Origin: Calonectria ilicicola
Lineage: Eukaryota > Ascomycota > Sordariomycetes > Hypocreales > Nectriaceae
Assembly (NCBI GenBank): GCA_020809705.1
Contig: CP085831.1
Coordinates: 496,001-560,000 of the forward strand
Length of the DNA: 64,000 nt
Direction: 5' to 3'
Below are positions 56,809-64,000 of this stretch, in pieces. Each line of letters opens with the position of its first letter. Position 1 is the stretch's first letter. A program made the translations under genes and the position numbers. The notes under the pieces were generated by a model. It did not search any database and was not told where the DNA came from. It worked only from the letters and a program-made list of their open reading frames with translations.

Positions 56809-58261
56809 GGTGATAAGAGAGATTTGGAGAATGTAGATTGTAAACTGAGATAGGACTCGAGGGGATATTGACAGATTGATGACGATGGTGAGGGGCGAAG
56901 GAATCCTGTGTCTCCACCACGACGAACCAGTGAATAGCTTTCTATGGCGGCGAAACATTCCTCCGAATCCTGCTAGAATCCACCAGTACGATTGAACTGC
57001 ATGGGTGGGAAAAATGGCGTTTATTTCATACGACAAGCTGGAAAGTCGACGATGGTTGGGTGATTGGTTAGGGAATCCCTTCTTCTCGCCTGCTGGTCCT
57101 GATTATTGGCTCATATTGCACAAGTTGGGGTGGAGACTGTAGTGTTGATGTCTGATAAAAATATGCTGGCCTATAAACCAATGTTGAAAAACATAGACGG
57201 TGAATGAATGCCGAAATCTGCCTCAGTGGCTTTTACGACGGATGACCGAAAAAGCCCTCAAACACAGGAATTCGATACCTGTCGAGCATTCATTGCCAGG
57301 TATGAAAAACTATTGATGAAAGCCACATTGTAAATTAGACAAAGGCATTTGAGGCTCTATGGCAAAACCCGCAAGCGCATCAAGTATTCATATATTAGAT
57401 TTCCTGTCATTTCGCAATTGCCTCCACGTGCCAGCTTTGCCTCAGGGAGATTTGTTATAAAGCAAGTTGGCGTACTAACTTGCTGTGTATATGATCTACC
57501 TGGGTATGTCAGCACTTGTGTGCCACTAGGCAGCAATGCTGCAACGGCGTGCCTGAACTTCACTTTGCGCCATTTTCTTGTTCGTTTTGTTCACCGCCGC
57601 CATGGCCTCAATAAAAGGCTCTAACGATTAGAAATATGCTTTGGCTTTATTTTTTCTTATGCCAATAGTTAATCGTGGGATGTTCGTAGCTATGCATGAC
57701 TGGAGCAAACCTCCTAAAGACCCACAATTTGCTGACATTGTCGGGCCCCCAACAATCGGTCAGAAGACGGCTTGTTGTCGACTCCAATTTATAACATGAA
57801 TATCTCTTTGGGGTTTATGCTGCGACTGAATCTATTTTGTCTAGATTAACTTGCTCATCTGCGATTACTTTGGAAGATTACGAGAGAATTGTTGGACAAC
57901 TCGCCTTAAAGAGGCGTTATGAATGTCATACAGCTGATTTCTTTTATGCTTGGATTGCTTAGTCTACCAATAAAGCGGCTGAAAATTCTCCGAAGTCCTC
58001 ATCTAATGGTATGCATCATTCCGTGATTAGGAGGGCCAAGCCGATATTTAGGGCCATTACTAGGTCTTGCCGCATAGACATCCAACCAGCTCTATGCTCT
58101 TGGGATTTCCTCGCGGATAAAAATTACCAATTATGCGGCAATGCTTACCCGTGCCCAGACCGAAGTCCTAAAACGTGGATATTTTTAAACGTGGCCATGC
58201 AAATTACCAGCCTTGGGTGAGCTGGGCCCACTTGATGGACGCGAAGTGGCAGTGTTGGGAT

Positions 58262-58680
58262 TTCTGACCTAAATCTTGGCATTCAAAGCCTGGATAAACA
58301 TGATTATCGCCAATAGTGTCGAATGAATATTGAACGTGGAGGATACAATTCTCAATTTGGTAAATGGATCACCCGATGAGAATTCTACAAATTGATATGG
58401 TCGCACAATGTCCGAAAGCGCGTCCAGACTCTCTACAATATCACAATTGAGAATAGGACTCTGTAATAGCGGACCTGAACACTGATTCTGGGCCCAAGGG
58501 CCAAGTGAGATTTGCACTCTTCTGGATTATTTCTAGAATAGATCTACAGGTCCACATAATGAATAGCCGCAGGGCGGGTGATAATCACGAGAATCAACCT
58601 GAGCTGAAGTTGAATGATGCTGATATTGCCACTAAGAAGCCTGGTATAAAGACTTGATCCAATCGGAAAACGGGATCGTC
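58262..58680 (-). pseudogene. Possible remnant of a fungal transcription-factor C-terminus
   Basis: The minus-strand translation near 58560-58620 reads QLRLILVIITRPAAIHYVDL, which resembles the LxxxTTRP block of fungal zinc-cluster regulators (PF04082). It is followed by a stop. A second open piece follows (58269-58517), with DIVESLDALSDIVRP and STFNIHSTLLAIIMFIQALN. No zinc cluster or intact frame is near. The identification rests on one motif, so it is weak. Confidence 0.3.
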
Positions 58681-58969
58681 ATAACCATGACGTGTAAGCT
58701 TATTGTCTACTTTGTCTTGTGAGAATAGATCCACAACTGCTGGTCACCCAAAAGGGGACAATGCGGCGCGGGGCTCAGTGCCAAGACCGACCAACAGCAG
58801 TGCCATCCAATCAAACTAGGTAAATGGGACACCAGCATGCGGCCAAGCTGCGCAGCCTCATCTGCTGTCCTCTGGGCGAAGTGCTGCGCGTTGCGTTGTG
58901 ATCGGACCAAGCCGAAGATCAGAGGATCAGGCACTGTTGGAAGAGACGATGATATTAGGCTGACTTCTG

Positions 58970-58979
58970 TATATATAAG
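58970..58979 (+). promoter_or_regulatory. TATA box of the secreted peptidase gene
   Basis: TATATATAAG lies 78-87 bp upstream of the ATG at 59057, a fitting distance for a core promoter. Confidence 0.55.
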
Positions 58980-59056
58980 ACACTAGCTCTAGTAGTTGTG
59001 TGAAATTAGCCACAGACACACAATCAGAACATTTTACAACACTTTCGCAAGTCAAG

Positions 59057-60849
59057 ATGAAGGCATCCCTTGCCACAGCTATTCCATTTCTCCTTGGGTC
59101 AGCCAATGCATTGGCAACACCCAGAGAAGATGTCGCCTCTTTGATATCGAAACGCTCCTCTTCTCTGAAATGGGCTCCATGCGATTTGGACCTAGGGGAG
59201 GAAATCTTGGATAGCATGACCGAAGAAATGGATTGTGCCACACTGGATGTCCCGTTGGATTACTTGAACAGCAAGTCTAGCAAAACTATTGAGCTCCAAT
59301 TAATTCGAGCAAAGGCGAACAAAAAGCCATTCAAGGGTAGCGTCCTCTACAACCCTGGCGGCCCTGGGGGTTCGGGCGTGGAGGCTATCGCTGGTAGCGG
59401 AGTCAAATACAGGGAGTAAGCGGTCTTCATGTTCAAGTTTCAAAGTACTTGCTAATTAATTTCCTCTCAGCATTCTCGGCGGTCAATTCAGCATCATTGG
59501 GTTCGATCCACGGTATGTAAAAGAATGCCTGATTTCCTGAATTCATAAACTAAGCCTTTTAGTGGCACTGGCCGAACCATTCCCTTTATATGCGACAGCT
59601 CCAGCGACTCTAATTCAACAACACTTTCTGGTAGAGGCATCGAGCTCTTTTCGCAGACGGACCCATGGCCTGCTGTTCAAAGCTCGTGGAAGGCGTGGGG
59701 AAGCACTGCTGATCAGTGCTACAAAAGCCAAAAGGAATACGGTCGCTATCTCGGCACGCCGTACGTGGCTCGGGATATGATTTCCATCGTCGATGCTCTT
59801 GGCGAGGACGGAAAGCTCAGATATTGGGGTACCTCCTATGGAACCATTTTGGGACAGGTGACTGCCTCCATGTTCCCCGACCGAATCGACCGAGCTCTCC
59901 TTGACAGCACTCTCTTAGCAGAGAGCTATGCTACTACCGATTGGAGTAGCTCCTCGCGGGACCAAGAGAGTGCAGTAAGAAAGTTCTTTTCCGAATGTGT
60001 TGAGGCTGGACCCAGTGCTTGCGTCTTGGCGAACTTCACAGGCCCACACACGACAGCAGAAGACCTTGACGATGCTCTCGAAAGCCTGTTCCAAGAATGG
60101 ATTAACGCGACTACTCTGCCCGAGGGGTTTACTGAAAAGGACCTGCCCTTTGGAGGAGAAAGTCTTATTCAGTTTCTGAAGGGTATAATGACACAGTATT
60201 TATATTCTCCTAGGCAGTACGATATCTTGGCCCCCATAATCAATTTTGCTCTCCAGAACAAATGGATGGAGGCATACAACTCCATACCAGCTTCACCAAA
60301 GGGGCCCTGGGACAAGGCCACGGACTCAGCTCTTGGCATCAAGTGTGTTGACTCAACTTTCCGAGCTGAGGATGTTGATGACCTTTACTCTCTTACCCAG
60401 GTCCATCTTTCTCAAGGCGCCTTTGCAGATGGCGGCGTTGCCAGCCGCCTAAGCTGTGCCCGCTGGAAATTCGACTCTGCAGAGAAGATCGATACTAATA
60501 AGCTTCATAATGTGAAGACAAACTTTCCAGTTCTCTTCGTCAACGGCATGTATGATGCAGTTACACCCCTCGAGGATGCTTGGGAGGCCTCCTCTAGATT
60601 CAGAAAGAGCAGAGTTCTGATTCATGGCGGCGTTGGTGTAAGTCTTCCCTGAACAGAACAAGTCCCGAGCATTCTATGCATAGTTACTAACTAACAAACA
60701 AATAGCACGGCTTCACGGCTCATCCCTCAAACTGCACGAACAACGTTGTCCGTGAGTACTTTGTAGACGGAAAGCTGCCAAAGGTTGGTTCTTACTGCGA
60801 GCCCAACATGTCAGCATATGAGTATGTCGCAAGCCTGAGCAAGAAATGA
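59057..60849 (+). CDS. Secreted alpha/beta-hydrolase peptidase (tripeptidyl aminopeptidase type)
   Basis: Four exons (59057-59415, 59471-59512, 59563-60637, 60706-60849) join in phase to 539 residues. A signal peptide (MKASLATAIPFLLGSANALA) is followed by a KR processing site. The oxyanion block is LYNPGGPGGSG; the nucleophile is Ser225 in GTSYG; the acid is about Asp465 in GMYDAVTP; the base is His493 in HGFTAHPS, in the last exon. Architecture is abhydrolase (PF00561) plus TAP-like C-terminal domain (PF08386), as in S33-family tripeptidyl aminopeptidases and proline iminopeptidases. It probably cleaves short peptides outside the cell. All catalytic residues are present. Confidence 0.92.
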
Positions 60850-61638
60850 TGGGGGCAGCGGGGCGATGATAAGATTTTGAATCTCAGCATCCCAAAAGTA
60901 CTGCTCGATGGCAACTCTTAGAGAGGTGATGTATAGATTGAATTAAGATTATCCAACAGGATTCTTCTCGGTATATAGTTGTCATGGATTGTTTATTATC
61001 TATTATTATTAGCTTATTGTCGGAAATAGACGCTACAGATCTCGTTAAAGTTTAACCGGCATATTCAGTAGTGATTCATGCTAATGTCTATTTTTGAAAC
61101 GCTTTCTTAAGTATACAACTGTCGTTTCTGCAAATGAATAATTTCTGGTCGAATGTCTAATTTTCAACATGTGGAAAAATGTACTTGCAGAATCATTTTA
61201 AAACCTAGTTGTATTGATAGATGCTCCCTTCAGGGTTGAGCTCGCTCTTGCCTCTAGACCAGGAATTCATAAAAAAAAGTCTTTTAAATAAAGAATAAAA
61301 AAGGGATAAATAAAAAAATAAATAAACAGAAAAGAAATTATAAATAAATTAATATAATAAATAAAATAATTATAAAGATAAAATAATAAAAATTAAACCA
61401 AAGTAAATAGGAAATGTAAATAAGAGTTTAGTTAATAGACTGATATGATATGGTTAGTATGATAGGATACGAGCAGTGTGTTTGGTCTATATATTCATTA
61501 TTAATCTGGCTTGCACCAAATAGTCCGTTACTGTTGGTATAATGCACGAGATCAGAAAATGAAGGAAAGGCAATTGCTTCAGATATCATTCATATATGTA
61601 ATAATTATCGCCGATTGTTCTATTTGTGTCAACTGCGA
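60850..61638. other. Intergenic AT-rich region
   Basis: 789 bp. From about 61265 to 61430 it is almost pure A/T (AATAAATAAA runs). No gene is seen. It contains the 3' ends of two convergent genes. Confidence 0.55.
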
Positions 61639-62481
61639 TTAATCGGAGTTGCTCATCAGATGTGCCAGCACTTGTTCCTTGCTCAACTCCATATACCTAG
61701 GAGGCTCGCCAGGGCCTGCCATGTTGAACACCCCGCTTGAGGTGAATGATACATTAGCGTCGTCACCTTCTTCTTCATCACCATGGCCTTCTCGCGGCAC
61801 AATTTCACTGGAACTAGCTGCTGGACCACCCTGACTCCCTTTGGGGTCTTGCTTTTCAACACATGTATTTTTGTGTGTTTTCCAATCCTTCTTTTGGTGT
61901 TCCTTTCCACAATATGCTACCTCCTTGCACCTTACGCATCTCTTCGTATCTGTCATGGAACCACACACCTTGCACGGCAAAGTCTCAGACGAACTGCTCG
62001 TTCCTTTGGGACCAAGAATATCCTTGAACTCTTCATTGATGATTTTGGAGTGAGAGCGACGCTTGCATATCTCTGCACCACAGAGTGGGTATGCGGAGAT
62101 GTGAAGAGTGCTGTTCTCGGCACCGCTGGACATGTCGGTGGGGACGGGAACTATGGTGCGACTGGGCTTTTTGCAAGTGACGCATTCCGAGCCGCAGCGC
62201 TCCAGGAGGTCCTTTTCATGCTGCGTCGCGATCAATTGAATGGTGGATGAAAAGAGCCGTTCGATTTTCTCGGCCTCGGCAGGGTTCTCCTCCGAGTAAG
62301 CTGCGTTGAGAAACATTTCGGGAAGGGCATGGTCGGCATACAACGGCAGACTTTGCGGGTTAGCCGGAAATGCAAACTTGAATTTGGTCGGTCGCAGAGC
62401 TGGAGGCATGATTTTGTAATGATGTGATTTCCTGTTATCATGGGATGCAAGAGGCAGTCTGGTCTCGGGATCATGTTCCAC
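61639..62481 (-). CDS. MYND zinc-finger protein
   Basis: An intronless protein of 280 residues. A MYND finger lies at about residues 167-205: CKVCGSMTDTKRCVRCKEVA, then YCGKEHQKKDWKTHKNTC, with the Cys/His spacing for two zinc ions. Upstream there is a second small Cys cluster (CGSECVTCKKP...CGAEICKRR). The tail is acidic (GHGDEEEGDD). MYND fingers bind proline-rich peptides and often act in transcription or protein-quality pathways. No SET domain is present. The next gene starts beyond 62905 on the same strand. Confidence 0.88.
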   Translation of the reverse strand: MEHDPETRLPLASHDNRKSHHYKIMPPALRPTKFKFAFPANPQSLPLYADHALPEMFLNAAYSEENPAEAEKIERLFSSTIQLIATQHEKDLLERCGSECVTCKKPSRTIVPVPTDMSSGAENSTLHISAYPLCGAEICKRRSHSKIINEEFKDILGPKGTSSSSETLPCKVCGSMTDTKRCVRCKEVAYCGKEHQKKDWKTHKNTCVEKQDPKGSQGGPAASSSEIVPREGHGDEEEGDDANVSFTSSGVFNMAGPGEPPRYMELSKEQVLAHLMSNSD

Positions 62482-62905
62482 GGTGACGGTTTAATGCATC
62501 CATTCTTCCCCGCATGACATGCCCCTCACCGCATAATAAAATGTTGACGGTTGGACATTTCCTGCTTCTGATTAGCTGAGATTTTAGCCTTTATCTAGTG
62601 CTGATTTCGGTCCACTTGGTGAGGGAGACTGTCAACGCTTTTGCCGAGAAGTCGTAGTATTTTTTGGGTGGAGTAGCCATGCGCGAAACAACCCAACTTC
62701 ACGCACGAATGCTTGCCCGATTCGACATCTCAAAGCTCATCAGCAGCCAAGCTAAAAAAGATTAAGCCTCCAATTTAATATCTTCTCACATTCATGTACA
62801 AAAGGGCCTTCGGTTTGATGACATGTTTGCTTTTTCTGACTTCAGTTCGCCTCAGCTATGAAGCTATTCAATTCAGATGACAGTCCATGGAAATATGAGA
62901 TGTAA
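62482..62905. other. Intergenic region, no gene recognised
   Basis: 424 bp between the MYND gene start and the aminotransferase 3' end. No feature was seen. Confidence 0.45.
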
Positions 62906-64000
62906 CTATTGACGGTGAATGAAGCTCTCCAACAACGGCAGGCTTTCCTGAAGCTGAACTGGATTTCCCAACGTAATTCTCATATAGCCCTTGAAATCCC
63001 CATCTCTCTCACCAAAGCAGTGTCCTCCAGGCACAAGGCAAACACTCTCTTCATCGGTCAGTTTTCTACAAAATTCAGCATCATCCACTGGTTTACCGTT
63101 TTGATCAAGAATTTGGATGAAGGTCGTTCCTGAGCCTTTGGGTTTCACCCAACGAACCAGGTTTTTGTTTCTCTCGATGAATCCTTCCAACAACGACAGG
63201 CTCTCGAGGCATAGCGCGAGATTTCGTTCAAGTACTTTTGGCATGACAGCTTTGTCTAGGACAAATGATGCGACGCTATCATCAAGTCTAGATACAGCGA
63301 TCGTCGTAAAGTCGCGTTTTATCCGGACTCGGCGTATGATTTCAGTATTCTGCGTGATGATCCAGCCCAGACGAATGCCAGGAATGGCAAATGCTTTAGA
63401 GAGTGAACCAGTAGCAACACTGTTTTGGTACCCTAGAGTGACAATGGAAGGGGGTTTGGGGTTTTTAAAGAAGAGAGGGCTAAACACCTCATCGCTAAAG
63501 ACCAAAATGTTGTGAGCCTGAGCAATCTCAATCACTTTGAGAAGGAAATCCTTTTCCAGGATGGCACCGGTCGGGTTATTGGGCGTACTACACAAGGTGT
63601 CAGCTTCTCCCGGAAGAAATCATATCCTATAACTGATAGGCGTAAACTATACTTGAGAATGATGGCTTTGGTGTTGGGTTTGATGAGCGATTTAAGTTCA
63701 TCAAGACTCGGCATCCATTCATTGTTTTCATGCATCTTCCACAAACTGACATCAACGCCGCTGGCTTGGGGAACGAGATACAGCTGTCCATACGTCGGAT
63801 ATTGGCAAATGACATGATTTCCCGGACCACAAATGACACCTAGGAGAAGGTAGTTTGCCATAATGGAGCCCGGCGTGATAATGACATTGTCGGGGCTGAT
63901 CTTGACTTCATCAGACGAATGCAGTGCGGCAATACCCTCGCGCAATTTGAGGGAGCCTTCAAATGCGCCATAGCTGAGCTCGAGATTTGGGTCAAAAACC
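62906..64000 (-). CDS. PLP-dependent aminotransferase class I/II, C-terminal part (cut by window end)
   Basis: Two exons are visible (63653 to the window end, and 63587-62906), joined in phase over an intron at 63588-63652. The N-terminus is outside. Blocks run in the right order for fold-type I aminotransferases: ISPDNVIITPGSIMANYLLL, NTPNNPTGAILEKDFL, ILVFSDEVFSPLF, the PLP-lysine motif ATGSLSKAFAIPGIRLGW, and near the end GYMRITLGNP with the substrate-carboxylate Arg. About 340 residues are present. This subgroup resembles the fungal kynurenine/alanine-type or capreomycidine-synthase-like aminotransferases, which use amino acids as substrates. The exact substrate is unclear. Confidence 0.9.

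Larger units (their letters stand above)
56809..59056. other. Long intergenic region with a possible decayed regulator
   Basis: 2.2 kb with no intact gene. A possible pseudogene fragment lies at 58262-58680 on the minus strand. A TATA box for the next gene is at 58970-58979. Elsewhere only short ORFs are present. Confidence 0.45.

Noticed and set aside
57262..57296. T-arm-like hairpin (ACAGG...CCTGT around TTCGATA)
   Set aside because: The stem-loop size is wrong and no anticodon or acceptor stem fits. It is not a tRNA.
1..64000. CRISPR array, rRNA operon, prophage or integrative element
   Set aside because: None is present; intron-bearing genes show a eukaryotic nuclear genome.

Overview
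The window is nuclear DNA of a filamentous ascomycete (Pezizomycotina). The signs are 45-110 nt GT-AG introns with CTAAC-like branch sites, a CFEM/PTH11 receptor, a HET-domain protein, NACHT-ankyrin genes, a Zn2Cys6 regulator, an unspecific-peroxygenase-type heme peroxidase and nuclear tRNA genes with short introns after position 37. A Sordariomycete (Hypocreales-like) origin is plausible but cannot be proved from sequence alone. Several intergenic blocks are very AT-rich.

Layout. 0-7.5 kb: the 3' end of an MFS transporter, a secreted heme-thiolate peroxidase and a CFEM-PTH11 receptor. 7.9-16.2 kb: a redox-rich stretch with a FAD monooxygenase fused to a polytopic membrane domain, a VOC/glyoxalase-fold protein, a Frm2-type nitroreductase and a second FAD monooxygenase. 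It looks like a small metabolic neighbourhood, but no PKS, NRPS or prenyltransferase backbone gene is visible. 16.3-26.7 kb: a membrane/TPR gene broken by one in-frame stop, a small single-pass membrane protein, a Thr-rich secreted protein and a Zn2Cys6 transcription factor. 27-56 kb: an accessory island with a bacterial-looking gene that appears internally shortened, a full NACHT-ankyrin NLR, a ~3 kb ankyrin pseudogene, two convergence-free divergent HGDLKP-type protein kinases, a HET-domain gene, an MFS transporter, an F-box gene between two inverted tRNA-Ala genes, two intron-containing tRNA-Gly genes, a nucleoside-deoxyribosyltransferase-like gene and an ankyrin protein that looks like an NLR without its NTPase. 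56-64 kb: a DUF1993 protein, a decayed possible regulator, a secreted tripeptidyl-peptidase-type alpha/beta hydrolase, a MYND-finger protein and the 3' part of a PLP aminotransferase.

The most distinctive part is the 27-56 kb island. It carries domain types used by fungi in non-self recognition and programmed cell death (NACHT, ankyrin, HET, kinase, F-box), together with truncated or decayed relatives, which fits birth-and-death evolution. Other points of interest are the FAD-monooxygenase/membrane fusion and three 20-bp tandem units, each holding a CreA/Cre1-type SYGGRG motif, upstream of the second MFS transporter. Exon joins were worked out by hand from splice consensus and phase. Homology statements are from recognition of family motifs, not from database searches.
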